Notes: a model not told the origin generated them from the sequence alone. A DNA stretch of 64,000 nt from Plantactinospora mayteni (GCF_016862935.1 NZ_BONX01000048.1:62001-126000), one strand, 5' to 3'. Numbered from the stretch's first letter, positions 51,550 through 60,959 are shown. Made by a program: numbers and translations.

Positions 51550-52976
51550 CGACCCACCACATCGCGACCCGGGCCCGTCCCGGGCTCGACTGGACTCGGC
51601 GAGTCCGGGCTCGGTGCCGACGAACTGTTCGGCGTCTTGATGGGCGAGGTTGCCGGCCGATCCAGCACTGCGGTGGATCCGATCGGGGCAGCGGCACCCT
51701 GTGGCTGCTCGGCGTGGGCCTGGTACTGGTGGTGTTCAGCCTTGGCGCAGCGGCGATCGGGGCCGCCCGGGTGGCCCGGCACCAGGCCCGGGTCGCGGCT
51801 GACCTCGGCGCGCTCGCCGGCGCAGCCCATGCGCTGGACGGTCCGGATCGGGCCTGTGCCCGGGCGGCGGACATCGCCGCCGCCAACAGCGCCCGGATCA
51901 CCGGCTGCACGCTCGACGGATTCGACCTTCAGGTCACCGCCGAGGTCACGGTCGAACCACTACCCGGGCTGACCAGGGTGGCCCGGGCGACAGCCCGAGC
52001 CGGACCGGTCCGCGACGGCGGGGACCAGCCCGATCGACAACTCGGCGAACGGCCCGGTGATCGGCCTGCATCTGACGCGCTGACCCGAAGCGGCCAGCGC
52101 GTCGGTCGAGGAGATCAGCACCCCCTGCCGCAGATCGAGGTGGTCCGGGCGTCGGTCGGCGCGGCGTTGCACAGCGCCGGCCGTAGCGTCGGCGAGGATC
52201 ATCCGGACACCCTCGTCTCGGCGGGACAACCCGGCCGCCGTGGCCGAGACGACCCGGACCCTGCTCGGGTACGGCACACACTGCCGCCGGGTGCATGTGC
52301 GAGAGCATCATCTGCTCGGCCGCTTCCTTCAGCTCGGCTACCGGGACGCGGGGCCAGTGCTCCGCCCTTCAGTTTTAGAGCGGAGAGATCGTCAACTCCG
52401 GTCGACGTTCCACTGTCGAGGCAGGTCGGCGGCGCAGGCGACGCAGCTGAAATCGCCGTCCCGCACCACGTTGCACAACCCGCAGTCCGGGCAGCGGCGG
52501 AAGACCAGGCCGGCCGTGAAAGCGTCCGGGTGCGGCAGGCCGGCCCGGTCGAGTGCCGAGGCCACCGCCGGCCAGGAGTCGAGGTCGGGGCAGTAGCCGG
52601 TCGACTGGTTGCTGACGTAACCGACGACCCAGTGACCGGAGGAAGGTTTCGGTCCGCCGGCCCGCTCGTGCACGAAGGCGACCTCTCCGGCGCCGAGTAC
52701 GTCCTGCCCCTCGGCGCAGGCGACGTGCTCACTGCGCCGGGGCGCCAGCCGCAGTACGCCGGTCAGGTCGACCACATAGCTGACGGGTTCGGCCAGCTCC
52801 GGTTCGGCCACCGACGACACCCAGCGCGTGAAGTCCGCCAGGCAGGTGACCCGGTACCCGGCACCGGCCGGGCGGATCGCGGCCCGGATGTCGGCGGGTC
52901 CGATGTAGCGGTACCGGCGTGCCGGGGCGGACATGTGCCGACGGTAGCCGTTCGGGGCACCGCCCCGCGAGCGTGA
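51546..52976 (+). CDS. TadE-like protein (Rv3654c type) with aberrant 3' extension
   Basis: The first ~155 codons match the last gene of actinobacterial tad clusters: basic leader, then DRGSGTLWLLGVGLVLVVF, VARHQARVAADLGALAGAA, CARAADIAAANSARI and a C-terminal VARATARAGP, where relatives normally end. Here no stop follows, and the frame stays open for about 320 more codons. That extension reads antisense through a better-supported gene (52392-52934) and looks unlike protein. The functional part probably ends near 52010, and the original stop has been lost by deletion or insertion. Confidence 0.55.
   Translation: MTTHHIATRARPGLDWTRRVRARCRRTVRRLDGRGCRPIQHCGGSDRGSGTLWLLGVGLVLVVFSLGAAAIGAARVARHQARVAADLGALAGAAHALDGPDRACARAADIAAANSARITGCTLDGFDLQVTAEVTVEPLPGLTRVARATARAGPVRDGGDQPDRQLGERPGDRPASDALTRSGQRVGRGDQHPLPQIEVVRASVGAALHSAGRSVGEDHPDTLVSAGQPGRRGRDDPDPARVRHTLPPGACARASSARPLPSARLPGRGASAPPFSFRAERSSTPVDVPLSRQVGGAGDAAEIAVPHHVAQPAVRAAAEDQAGRESVRVRQAGPVECRGHRRPGVEVGAVAGRLVADVTDDPVTGGRFRSAGPLVHEGDLSGAEYVLPLGAGDVLTAPGRQPQYAGQVDHIADGFGQLRFGHRRHPAREVRQAGDPVPGTGRADRGPDVGGSDVAVPACRGGHVPTVAVRGTAPRA
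51985..52352 (-). pseudogene. Possible frameshifted minus-strand remnant
   Basis: Two minus-strand frames here have the high GC third positions of real genes but are each short. One near 52352-52260 reads VAELKEAAEQMMLSHMHP and the other (52277-51985) reads VRMILADATAGAVQRR and continues with LISSTDALAASGQRV. Joining them needs one frameshift. I recognise no family. It may be debris from the event that removed the tad gene's stop. Confidence 0.3.
52392..52934 (-). CDS. Conserved hypothetical protein with C-terminal zinc ribbon
   Basis: Soluble protein of 180 aa. The N-terminus reads RRYRYIGPADIRAAIRP, and the middle has EHVACAEGQDVLGAGEVAF. The C-terminus carries four cysteines in CPDCGLCNVV and FSCVACAADLP, a zinc-ribbon pattern. 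Similar proteins occur in actinobacteria, as far as I recall, with no known role. ATG 52934 is the start at which similarity begins; the open frame upstream to 53096 is Arg-rich. The long antisense ORF from the tad side covers it entirely, and codon use favours this strand. Confidence 0.7.
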   Translation of the reverse strand: MSAPARRYRYIGPADIRAAIRPAGAGYRVTCLADFTRWVSSVAEPELAEPVSYVVDLTGVLRLAPRRSEHVACAEGQDVLGAGEVAFVHERAGGPKPSSGHWVVGYVSNQSTGYCPDLDSWPAVASALDRAGLPHPDAFTAGLVFRRCPDCGLCNVVRDGDFSCVACAADLPRQWNVDRS

Positions 52977-53361
52977 ATCGGCGGTGCAGGTTCGGTCGGC
53001 GGCGGTCAGAGCCCGGTTCGCGAAAGCTGGACGGGAACACGGATCGCCGGCCCACCGCAACCCTTCGCCGTCCTCCCGCCTCCGACGCCTGGACACCAGA
53101 GGCGTTACGACCGGGCGGCCGATAACGACTCGGGTGTCCAGGTCGCCCCCGGCCGCCCGGTAGGGGTCGGGAACATCTGCCGGACGTCGGGATGGGGCCG
53201 GACGACATCCTGGACGACGTGCGGGCGACGCTGGGTGTGCGGACCGGACCAGCGGCGATGACTGAGCGTGAGAGAAGCTAAACCTATGCGGCGGAGATTC
53301 GAGGGTGTCAATGTGATCACGAAGGGCGCGGCTTCACCCGATTGTGATCGGTGGGTATCTA
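52977..53361. other. Gene-free region upstream of the glucanase promoter
   Basis: Nothing convincing is coded here. Base composition becomes clearly AT-richer from about 53275 toward the promoter at 53362. Short ORFs on both strands lack known features. Confidence 0.4.
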
Positions 53362-53390
53362 TTGACTTAGTTTGGATCCAAAACTAAATT
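53362..53390 (+). promoter_or_regulatory. Sigma-70 promoter with an inverted-repeat operator in its spacer
   Basis: TTGACT (53362-53367), a 17-base spacer and TAAATT (53385-53390) form one of the best promoters in the window. Across the spacer lies an inverted repeat: TTAGTTT (53367-53373) and AAACTAA (53381-53387) around GGATCCA. A bound protein would block polymerase directly. The half-site resembles the XylR (ROK family) operator of Bacillus. The glucanase start is about 110 bases downstream. Confidence 0.65.
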
Positions 53391-53499
53391 TTCGGTGAGC
53401 GATGTCGCGCGCGTCATCTCCAGGCCGCAGTCGAGCCCTCGACTGCTCCGGCTATCCCGGCGTCCGTCCCGTCGGCGCCGGGCCGACAAGGAGGTCATC

Positions 53500-54204
53500 G
53501 TGCTGCGCACCGCACGTCTGGCGATCGGCGCGTTCGCGCTCGCCGTCGTACTGACCGTCACCGCCGTACCCGCGCCCGTCCAGGCCGCTGTCTGGAGTTC
53601 CAGTGACCGCTGGGGCACCTGGTCCAGTGGCGGGTACACGCTCTACAACAACATCTGGGGCTCGGGGTACGGCCCGCAGACAATCTGGGCCAACTCGCCG
53701 AGCAACTGGGGAGTCTGGGCCAACCACCCGAACACCGGCGGGATCAAGGCGTACCCGAACGCGACCCGGTACATCGGGCGCCGGGTGAGCGCCCTCGGCA
53801 ACGTCACCAGCAGCTTCAACGTGACGGTACCGACCAGCGGCAGCGGCATCGCCTACACCACGGCGTACGACATCTGGACCACCGACCACGCGCACGAGAT
53901 CATGCTCTGGATGAACAAGTACGGGCCGGTCGGCCCGCTCGGCAGTTTCCAGGTCAGGGCATCGGTCGGCGGGCACACCTGGGACATCTATCGCGGCTCG
54001 AACGGGTCCAACCAGGTCTACTCGTTCATCCGGACCAGCAACACCAACTCCGGCACGGTCGACGTGCGGGGCATCGCCACCTGGATCCGCGACCGGGGCT
54101 GGTTCGGTGACGTCACGATCGGGGACGTCCAGCTCGGCTACGAGATCACCTCGTCTGCCGGCGGCCGGGACTTCGTCACCAACAGCTTCTCGGTCTCCGG
54201 CTGA
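53500..54204 (+). CDS. GH12 family secreted endoglucanase
   Basis: Exported beta-1,4-glucanase of 234 aa with a signal peptide of about 32 residues (LRTARLAIGAFALAV, cleavage after VQAA). The GH12 jelly-roll pattern is visible: WGTWSSGGYTLYNNIWG at the start of the mature enzyme, the nucleophile glutamate in HEIMLWMN and the acid/base glutamate in QLGYEIT. GTG 53500 is fixed by AAGGAGG five bases upstream; the ORF reads upstream to 53395, but that part lacks a signal. There is no carbohydrate-binding module. It probably degrades cellulose or xyloglucan. Confidence 0.92.
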   Translation: MLRTARLAIGAFALAVVLTVTAVPAPVQAAVWSSSDRWGTWSSGGYTLYNNIWGSGYGPQTIWANSPSNWGVWANHPNTGGIKAYPNATRYIGRRVSALGNVTSSFNVTVPTSGSGIAYTTAYDIWTTDHAHEIMLWMNKYGPVGPLGSFQVRASVGGHTWDIYRGSNGSNQVYSFIRTSNTNSGTVDVRGIATWIRDRGWFGDVTIGDVQLGYEITSSAGGRDFVTNSFSVSG

Positions 54205-54226
54205 CCGCACCCTCGGCTGTCCGGAA

Positions 54227-54264
54227 GGGGCCCTCTCCCGGAGAGGTATCCCGGGAAGGGCCCC
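54227..54264. terminator. Hairpin terminator after the glucanase
   Basis: The arm 54227-54241 pairs with 54251-54264 (eight plus six base pairs with a one-base bulge) around AGAGGTATC. It lies between the convergent glucanase and a small minus-strand gene. Confidence 0.7.
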
Positions 54265-54275
54265 CTCCCGCGCCC

Positions 54276-54485
54276 TCAGCGGATGCTGCCCTCGGTGGCC
54301 CGGCGTACCGCCCAACTGTTCAGCACCTGGTGGATGCTGTGCAGCATCTGGTGGATCTGGTCCAGGCGTTCTGCCTGGGCCAGTGCCGCGTACGCCTGCG
54401 AGAGCGCGATCTGCTGGTCAACGGTCAGGTGTGCCTGGTCGATGGTGTACAGCAGTTCGACGGTCTCGGCGATGGTGTCGGCCAC
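54276..54485 (-). CDS. Small helical hypothetical protein
   Basis: 69-aa protein predicted to be almost entirely helical, with heptad-like spacing of Leu/Ile (ETVELLYTIDQAHL, then RLDQIHQMLHSIHQVLN). It has no signal peptide or metal site. GTG 54485 is chosen because GAGGAGG lies five bases upstream; an in-frame ATG further up lacks such a site. A coiled-coil dimer or regulator of a neighbour is conceivable. It reads toward the glucanase terminator. Confidence 0.65.
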   Translation of the reverse strand: MADTIAETVELLYTIDQAHLTVDQQIALSQAYAALAQAERLDQIHQMLHSIHQVLNSWAVRRATEGSIR

Positions 54486-54613
54486 GACGTCCTCCTCAGG
54501 CGGATCCGTGGAAGCGCTCCCAGCGTAACGTAACCAGATCCTCATAGATCCATGCATGCGAATACCGACTATCCGCGATCAGTCCGCGATCCGTCCCGCG
54601 ATCGGTCCCGCGA

Positions 54614-57316
54614 TCAGGTGCCGGCGGGCTGTGCCGGAGCCACCCTGGCCAGGTTGTCGAGTACCACGTCGAGGACCCGGACAGCCTCCGGCTTGGCCAG
54701 CGGATAGTTGCCGTTTCCGCACTTCGGGGACTGCACGCAGGACGGGCAGCCGGCCTCGCAGCCGCACTCGGCGATCGCGTCCCGGGTCGCCGACAGCCAC
54801 TCCGACGCCGCCCTGTACGCCCGCTCGGCGAAGCCCGCACCGCCCGGGTGCCCGTCGTAGACGAAGACCGTCGGCGCCTCGGTGTCCGGATGGTTGGCCG
54901 TGGAGAGGCCGCCGATGTCCCAGCGGTCGCAGGTGGCGACCAGCGGCAGCAGCCCGATCGCGGCGTGCTCGGCCGCGTGCAGCGCGCCCGGCATCTCGGC
55001 CGCCTCCACGCCGGCCGCCGCCAGCGACTCCGGCGAGACCGTGAACCAGACCGCGACCGTACGCAGTTCCCGGGCGGGCAGGTCCAGCGGCAGGGTGGCC
55101 AGCACCTCGCCGGAGGCGAGCCGGCGGCGCTGGTACGACACCACCTGGCTGGTCACGTCGACCTCGCCGAGGAACATCCCGACCGGGCCGGCGTCGAGAT
55201 AGGAGCGGACCGAGACGACGGAGAGCGAGGTGACGTCCCGGGGATGGGTGGACCAGTCCGGCTCCTCGGCGTGCACCAGCGCGCACCCGTCGTCGAGATC
55301 GAGGGCGTCCACCACGTACGACACGCCCTGGTGCAGGTAGACCGCGCCGGGATGGACCTGGAAGTGCGACGACGCCGGGTCGACGGTGCCGAGCAGCCGG
55401 CCGGTCGACGACTCGACCACGTCCACCGGCGCGCCGCCGGTGCCGCGCAGGTCCACCTCGGGCCGCCCGCTGTGCCGCCAGTACCAGCCGGTCGGGCGGT
55501 GCCGGAGCGCGCCGGCGGCCACCAGCGCCTCGACCGCCTCCTTCGCCCCCTCGCCGAAGAGTTCCAGGTCGGCCGGGGTCAGCGGGGACTCGGCCGCCGC
55601 GCAGCAGAGCTGCGGCCCGAGCACGTACGGGTTGGCCGGGTCGAGCACGGTCGCCTCGACGGGCCGGCCGAACAGCGCCGCCGGGTGGTGTACCAGATAG
55701 GTGTCCAGCGGGTCGTCCCGGGCCACCAGTACCGCCAGCGCCTCCCGGCCGGACCGCCCGGCCCGGCCCGCCTGCTGCCAGAGCGAGGCCCGGGTGCCGG
55801 GATATCCGCAGATCAGCACGGCGTCCAGGCCGACCAGGTCGACGCCGAGTTCCAGCGCGCTGGTCGAGGCGAGCCCGAGCAGGTCACCACCGAGCAACGC
55901 CTGCTCCAGCGAGCGGCGCTCCTCGCGCAGGTAGCCGGACCGGTAGGCGGCGACCCGCGCGCCCAGTCCGGGCACGGCCTCGTCCAGCGAGCGCCGGGCG
56001 GTGGTGGCGATCACCTCGGCCCCGCGCCGGGACCGGACGAAGGCCAGCGTCCGCACCCCGGCCGCGACCGTGTCACTGAGCAGGTCGGCGGTCTCCCGCA
56101 GCGCGGAGCGGCGAACCGGCGCGGCGTCGAGCCCATCGCCACGCGCCAACCGGACCGGTGCGGCGTCGAGCCCGTCGCTGGGCGTCAACCGGGCCGGCGT
56201 GGCGTCGAGCCCATCGCCAAGCATCGACCGGGCCGGTGCGGCGTCGAGCCCGTCGCTGGGCGTCGACCGGGCCGGCGTGGCGTCGAGCCCATCGCCAAGC
56301 ATCGGCCGGGCCGGCGTGGCGTCGAGCCCGGCGCCCGCCGGTAGCGGTTCGGCGAGGGCGGCCGGGGTCGGGCCGTCCGACTGCGACGGTGGCAGCAGCG
56401 GCGGTTCCCAGAGCGCGAAGGTCAACCCGCCGCGCGGCGCGGTGTCCTCGGTGACCGCCGTGACCGGCAGCCCGGTCAACCGCTCGGCCGCCGCGGCCGG
56501 GTCGCCCGAGGTCGCCGAGGCCAGCACGAAGACCGGCCCGTCCGGCGTCGACCCGGGACCGCCGGTCGCGCCCCGCTGCCCCGGCACCGACCTGGGGGTA
56601 CCCGGATAGCGCGCGGCCTGCCGTCGCAGCCGGCGCAGTACGTGTGCCACGTGCGACCCGAAGACGCCCCGGTAGGTGTGGCACTCGTCGACCACCACGA
56701 AGGCCAGTCGGCGCAGGAAGGCGGACCACTTCGCGTGCCCGGGCAGGATGCCGTGGTGCAGCATGTCCGGGTTGGTCAGCACGAACCGGGAGTGCGCCCG
56801 GATCCAGTCCCGCTCGGCGCGCGGGGTGTCGCCGTCGTAACACGCCGGTCGTACCCCGTCGAGGTCGAGTGTGGCGACGGACCGGAGCTGGTCGGCGGCG
56901 AGTGCCTTGGTCGGGGCGAGGTAGAGCGCGGTGGCCCGGGGGTCGGCGAGCAGCGTGGCCAGCGCCGGGAGCTGGTACGCGAGTGACTTTCCCGACGCGG
57001 TGCCGGTGGCGACCACGACGTGCCGACCGGCGTACGCGTGCCCGGCCGCCTCGGCCTGGTGCCGCCACGGCGCGACCACGCCCTGCCCGGCGAGGGCCGC
57101 GCGCAGCTCCGCCGGTACCCACTCCGGCCAGTCGGCCACGGTGCCGGGGCGGGCCGGTACCCGTTCGACGTGCGTGACCGGGGTGCCGGCCGCGCCGCCG
57201 TGCGTCCGGGCGCGCAGCAGGTCCAGCAGCTCACCCGCACCAGGACGACCGGTCGGGCGGGAGCCCTCGGCACCGGCACCGGCCGATACTGTTGCTGGGA
57301 ACGTCACGCCCTGCAC
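54614..57316 (-). CDS. DEAD/DEAH-box helicase with DUF1998 (Rv3649/MrfA-like)
   Basis: Superfamily 2 DNA helicase of 900 aa, the counterpart of M. tuberculosis Rv3649 and Bacillus YprA/MrfA, which acts in mitomycin-type repair. RecA domain 1 has Walker [17 protein letters not shown] (residues 102-117), VVVDECHTY and SATSG. Domain 2 has the arginine finger region [11 protein letters not shown]. The C-terminal DUF1998 domain ends in a four-cysteine cluster [10 protein letters not shown] then CGNGN. Between the two RecA domains (residues 330-406) is a 13-residue repeat, unusual for the family. Start ATG 57316 is assumed; the first 40 residues are low complexity. Confidence 0.9.
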   Translation of the reverse strand: MQGVTFPATVSAGAGAEGSRPTGRPGAGELLDLLRARTHGGAAGTPVTHVERVPARPGTVADWPEWVPAELRAALAGQGVVAPWRHQAEAAGHAYAGRHVVVATGTASGKSLAYQLPALATLLADPRATALYLAPTKALAADQLRSVATLDLDGVRPACYDGDTPRAERDWIRAHSRFVLTNPDMLHHGILPGHAKWSAFLRRLAFVVVDECHTYRGVFGSHVAHVLRRLRRQAARYPGTPRSVPGQRGATGGPGSTPDGPVFVLASATSGDPAAAAERLTGLPVTAVTEDTAPRGGLTFALWEPPLLPPSQSDGPTPAALAEPLPAGAGLDATPARPMLGDGLDATPARSTPSDGLDAAPARSMLGDGLDATPARLTPSDGLDAAPVRLARGDGLDAAPVRRSALRETADLLSDTVAAGVRTLAFVRSRRGAEVIATTARRSLDEAVPGLGARVAAYRSGYLREERRSLEQALLGGDLLGLASTSALELGVDLVGLDAVLICGYPGTRASLWQQAGRAGRSGREALAVLVARDDPLDTYLVHHPAALFGRPVEATVLDPANPYVLGPQLCCAAAESPLTPADLELFGEGAKEAVEALVAAGALRHRPTGWYWRHSGRPEVDLRGTGGAPVDVVESSTGRLLGTVDPASSHFQVHPGAVYLHQGVSYVVDALDLDDGCALVHAEEPDWSTHPRDVTSLSVVSVRSYLDAGPVGMFLGEVDVTSQVVSYQRRRLASGEVLATLPLDLPARELRTVAVWFTVSPESLAAAGVEAAEMPGALHAAEHAAIGLLPLVATCDRWDIGGLSTANHPDTEAPTVFVYDGHPGGAGFAERAYRAASEWLSATRDAIAECGCEAGCPSCVQSPKCGNGNYPLAKPEAVRVLDVVLDNLARVAPAQPAGT
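56099..56329 (-). repeat. 39-bp minisatellite inside the helicase gene
   Basis: Six tandem units of 39 bp on the minus strand code for [17 protein letters not shown] 13-mers. Alternating units are more similar to each other, implying a duplicated 78-bp pair. All units keep frame. They encode the linker between the RecA domains. Confidence 0.85.
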
Positions 57317-57435
57317 TCTCGCACTCTCGTACGTGCGTCGGAAGGTCGGGTAGCGGTCGTTCCGCCGTCGCTGCGCGGTCCGCTGGTCGATGGTTAGATG
57401 CCCAGGAGCGTTCCTGGCCGGTCAGAGGAGGACTG

Positions 57436-57792
57436 ATGGATCTGTCGCTGACGACCCGCGCCATCGGTGAGCACACGGTGTTGGAGGTCGGCGGCGAGGT
57501 CGACGTCTACACCGCCCCGCGACTGCGCGAACGTCTGGTCGAGCTGATCGACGGCGGGTCCCGGGCGATCGTCGTGGACCTGGGTCGGGTGGACTTCCTC
57601 GACTCGACCGGTCTCGGCGTGCTGGTGGGGGCGCTCAAGCGGCTGCGTCCGGTCGGCGGGACTTTCGGGCTGGTCTGCGACAAGGAGCCGCTGCTCAAGA
57701 TCTTCCGGATCACCGCCCTCGACCAGGTCTTCCCGATCTACCCCACGCTGGACGCCGCCACGTCGGCCGAGTCCTCCGGTGCCGATGCCTGA
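57436..57792 (+). CDS. STAS-domain anti-sigma factor antagonist
   Basis: Protein of 118 aa with a complete STAS domain, like SpoIIAA/RsbV. The regulatory serine is in the conserved [18 protein letters not shown] segment near residue 55. When unphosphorylated it would bind and neutralise an anti-sigma kinase, releasing a sigma factor. GAGGAGG lies five bases before ATG 57436. The next gene, which overlaps its end, encodes a HATPase of the anti-sigma type, so the pair is a partner-switch module. No sigma-B-type gene is adjacent. Confidence 0.92.
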   Translation: MDLSLTTRAIGEHTVLEVGGEVDVYTAPRLRERLVELIDGGSRAIVVDLGRVDFLDSTGLGVLVGALKRLRPVGGTFGLVCDKEPLLKIFRITALDQVFPIYPTLDAATSAESSGADA

Positions 57793-58273
57793 TGTCGAGA
57801 TGCCGATGCCGCTGCCTGATGTCGACGGTCGACGCGTGATGTCGAGGGTCAGGCTCTCCTTCACTCCGGCCCCGGTCCACGTCCGTACCGCCCGGTTGGT
57901 CGGGGTCGCGGTGGCCCGGCGGGCCGGCGTACCCGAGGAACTGCTCGACGAGGTACGGCTGGCGATCGGTGAGGCCTGTGCGCGGGCGGTCGCCCTGCAC
58001 CGGCAGTACGGGCTGCGCGATCTGGTGCTGGTCGAGATGTCGGACGGTCCGGCGTACACGGTGCGGGTGATCGACCGGGCGCCGATCGAGGCCGGGTTGG
58101 GGTTGGCCGCGCTGCCCCCGGACGAGCTGGCCGACGAGTCGCTGACCGACGAGGCCCTGACGGTGGGTGTCGGGTTTGCCCTGCTCGCGGGCTTTGTCGA
58201 GGACCTCCAGGTGCGTCCCGTCGACGAGGGTGTCGGCACCGAGGTCCGGATGGCCTGGCCGCTCGGGCGGTAG
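57785..58273 (+). CDS. HATPase anti-sigma-type protein with altered N box
   Basis: GHKL-fold protein of about 162 aa related to RsbW/SpoIIAB serine kinases. The helix [15 protein letters not shown] is the N box. Canonical members have Asn four residues after the glutamate, but here it is Arg, so ATP and magnesium binding may be lost. The G1-like segment is also weak. Starts at 57779, 57785 and 57839 are all in frame; the gene overlaps the STAS gene whichever of the first two is used. The pair probably interacts, possibly without phosphorylation. Confidence 0.75.
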   Translation: MPDVEMPMPLPDVDGRRVMSRVRLSFTPAPVHVRTARLVGVAVARRAGVPEELLDEVRLAIGEACARAVALHRQYGLRDLVLVEMSDGPAYTVRVIDRAPIEAGLGLAALPPDELADESLTDEALTVGVGFALLAGFVEDLQVRPVDEGVGTEVRMAWPLGR

Positions 58274-58358
58274 CCCGGATTCTCGCCGGCACCCGCATTA
58301 CCAGAACCGCGCGGCTAACACAGCGACGAAGATCATCGCGACCGGGTGGGTCCTCTGT

Positions 58359-58388
58359 GTGACCTCCAACACGACGGACCGCTAGAGT
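58359..58388 (+). promoter_or_regulatory. Candidate promoter of hppA
   Basis: GTGACC (58359-58364), an 18-base spacer and TAGAGT (58383-58388). The predicted start near 58395 leaves a leader of about 165 bases before the hppA ATG. That leader is GC-rich with self-complementary stretches, but matches no riboswitch I know. Confidence 0.4.
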
Positions 58389-58559
58389 ACCCGGGGTTAT
58401 CAGCAAGTGTGCTGGTCCCGCTCCTGTGGGTGGGGGAGCATCGCCGATCGCGGGTGCCGTGGGTCGGCGGAACGCTTGCGAATTGTCGCTCCACGCGTGG
58501 AGACGTCTGGCCGGTTCGTCCGCCGGCCCGGCGCGAGTGTTCGGTACAGGAGGACATAG

Positions 58560-60944
58560 ATGTCCCACTATATGGCCGCCGATGGTGGCGGGCTGTCCCT
58601 CGGCGGCGAGAACCTCACGTACGTCGTCGTCGCGGCAGTTATCGCCCTGGTGGCGCTCGGCTTCGCCGGCGCGCTGACCAAGGCCGTGCTGTCGACCGGC
58701 AAGGGCACCGAGAAGATGCAGGAGATCGCCGGAGCCGTGCAGGAGGGGGCCTCGGCCTACCTGCTGCGCCAGTTCCGTACCCTCGGCATCTTCGTCGTGG
58801 TCGCCGTGATCCTGCTCTTCCTGCTGCCGGTGCACGACACCGACGGCAGCGAGACGCTGGTGAAGATCGGCCGCTCCGGCTTCTTCGTGGTCGGTGCCCT
58901 GTTCAGCGCGTTCATCGGTGGCGCCGGCATGGCCCTGGCCACCCGGGCCAACCTGCGGGTCGCCGCCGCCGCCCGCGAGCACCAGGGCGGCCGGGAAGCG
59001 GCGATGCAGATCGCGTTCCGCACCGGTGGCGTCGTCGGCTTCCTCACCGTCGGCCTCGGCCTGGTCGGGGCGGCGGCGGTCGTCCTGATCTACCGGGGTG
59101 ACGCGCCGACCGTGCTGGAGGGCTTCGGCTTCGGTGCCGCGCTGCTCGCCATGTTCATGCGGGTCGGCGGCGGCATCTTCACCAAGGCCGCCGACGTCGG
59201 CGCCGACCTGGTCGGCAAGGTCGAGCAGGGCATCCCGGAGGACGACCCGCGCAACGCGGCGACCATCGCCGACAACGTGGGCGACAACGTCGGTGACTGC
59301 GCCGGTATGGCGGCCGACCTGTTCGAGTCGTACGCCGTCACCCTGGTAGCCGCGCTGATCCTCGGCCGGGCGGCGTTCGGCGAGCACGGGCTGGTCTTCC
59401 CGCTGATCGTCTCCACCATCGGCGTACTCATCGCCATCCTCGGGGTGTTCATCACCCGGCTGCGGGCCGGCGACCGGTCCGGGCTCACCGCGATCAACCG
59501 GGCGTTCTACGCCTCCGCGGCGGTCTCGGCGATCCTGGTCGCGGTGATGTCCTTCGTCTACCTGCCGGCCACCTGGGCCGGGCTGCTCGGCGACGGCTGG
59601 CGGGCCACGCTCGGCCTCGCCGAGGGTGCGGCCGAGCCGATCGACCCGCGGATCCTCGCCATCGGCGCCGTGGTGATCGGCATCGTGCTGGCCGCTGCCA
59701 TCCAGGCGCTGACCGGCTACTTCACCGAGACCAACCGGCGGCCGGTGCAGGACATCGGCAAGTCGTCGCTGACCGGCCCGGCCACCGTGGTACTCGCCGG
59801 GATCAGCGTCGGGCTGGAGTCGGCGGTCTACTCCGCGCTGCTGATCGGCGCCGGGGTCTTCGGTGCGTTCCTGCTCGGTGGCGGCTCGCTCACGCTCTCG
59901 CTCTTCGCGGTGGCGCTGGCCGGTACCGGTCTGCTCACCACGGTCGGCGTGATCGTCGCGATGGACACCTTCGGGCCGATCTCCGACAACGCGCAGGGCA
60001 TCGCCGAGATGTCCGGCGACATCGACGAGCAGGGCGCGCGTACGCTCACCGAGCTGGACGCGGTCGGCAACACCACCAAGGCGATCACCAAGGGCATCGC
60101 GATCGCCACGGCGGTGCTCGCCGCCACCGCGCTCTTCGGGTCGTACACCGACACGCTCGGCACGGCGCTCCGGGACGCGGGTTCCGACCTGTCGATCGAC
60201 GGGCTGCTCAACGTCGCCAACCCGCGCAACCTGGTGGGTCTGATCGTCGGTGCCGCGGTCGTCTTCCTCTTCTCCGGTCTGGCCATCAACGCGGTCTCCC
60301 GCTCGGCCGGTGCCGTGGTGATGGAGGTACGCCGGCAGTTCCGCGAGCTGCCCGGGATCATGGATTACAGCCAGCGGCCGGAGTACGGCAAGGTGGTCGA
60401 CATCTGCACCCGGGACGCACAGCGCGAGCTGATGACCCCGGGGCTGCTCGCCATCCTGGCGCCGATCGCGGTCGGCTTCGGGCTCGGCCCGGGTGCGCTG
60501 GCCGCGTACCTGGCCGGTGCGATCGGGGCCGGCACCCTGATGGCGGTCTTCCTGGCCAACTCGGGCGGTGCCTGGGACAACAGCAAGAAGCTGGTCGAGG
60601 ACGGCGCGTTCGGCGGTAAGGGCTCGCCCGCGCACGAGGCCACGGTGATCGGCGACACGGTCGGTGACCCGTTCAAGGACACCGCCGGACCGGCAATCAA
60701 CCCGCTGCTCAAGGTGATGAACCTGGTCTCCCTGCTGATCGCCCCGGCCGTGGTGGCCTGGAGCGTCGGCGAGGACAAGAACACCGGGCTGCGGATCGGG
60801 GTCGCGGTCGCCGCGGCGCTGATCATCGTGGCGGCGGTGGTGTTCAGCAAGCGCAAGCCGGTGGCGATGTCGGACTCCGACCCGGGTGCCGGAGGCGCCG
60901 GCGGCGGCAGCTCGGACCAGCAGCCGCAGACCGCCAACGCCTGA
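58560..60944 (+). CDS. hppA: K+-insensitive proton-pumping pyrophosphatase
   Basis: Membrane pyrophosphatase of 794 aa with about 16 helices that uses pyrophosphate hydrolysis to pump protons. The catalytic loop has DVGADLVGKVEQGIPEDDPR and GDNVGDCAGMAADLFE, and a later loop reads GDTVGDPFKDTAGPAINP. In VGNTTKAITKG the lysine at the position that is Ala in K+-dependent enzymes marks the potassium-independent type. The C-terminus has a hydrophilic tail of 30 residues. AGGAGGAC lies six bases before the ATG. A strong terminator follows. Confidence 0.96.
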   Translation: MSHYMAADGGGLSLGGENLTYVVVAAVIALVALGFAGALTKAVLSTGKGTEKMQEIAGAVQEGASAYLLRQFRTLGIFVVVAVILLFLLPVHDTDGSETLVKIGRSGFFVVGALFSAFIGGAGMALATRANLRVAAAAREHQGGREAAMQIAFRTGGVVGFLTVGLGLVGAAAVVLIYRGDAPTVLEGFGFGAALLAMFMRVGGGIFTKAADVGADLVGKVEQGIPEDDPRNAATIADNVGDNVGDCAGMAADLFESYAVTLVAALILGRAAFGEHGLVFPLIVSTIGVLIAILGVFITRLRAGDRSGLTAINRAFYASAAVSAILVAVMSFVYLPATWAGLLGDGWRATLGLAEGAAEPIDPRILAIGAVVIGIVLAAAIQALTGYFTETNRRPVQDIGKSSLTGPATVVLAGISVGLESAVYSALLIGAGVFGAFLLGGGSLTLSLFAVALAGTGLLTTVGVIVAMDTFGPISDNAQGIAEMSGDIDEQGARTLTELDAVGNTTKAITKGIAIATAVLAATALFGSYTDTLGTALRDAGSDLSIDGLLNVANPRNLVGLIVGAAVVFLFSGLAINAVSRSAGAVVMEVRRQFRELPGIMDYSQRPEYGKVVDICTRDAQRELMTPGLLAILAPIAVGFGLGPGALAAYLAGAIGAGTLMAVFLANSGGAWDNSKKLVEDGAFGGKGSPAHEATVIGDTVGDPFKDTAGPAINPLLKVMNLVSLLIAPAVVAWSVGEDKNTGLRIGVAVAAALIIVAAVVFSKRKPVAMSDSDPGAGGAGGGSSDQQPQTANA

Positions 60945-60959
60945 GGCGGGACAACCCCC

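Noticed and set aside
52360-52394. Hairpin CTCCGC...GCGGAG with CCTTCAG, similar to right ends of IS200/IS605 elements
   Set aside because: Only six base pairs with a long loop, and neither TnpA nor TnpB sequence is present next to it. Chance resemblance is likely.
58395-58559. Riboswitch in the hppA leader
   Set aside because: The leader is long and GC-rich, but I could not match conserved bases of any known riboswitch class.
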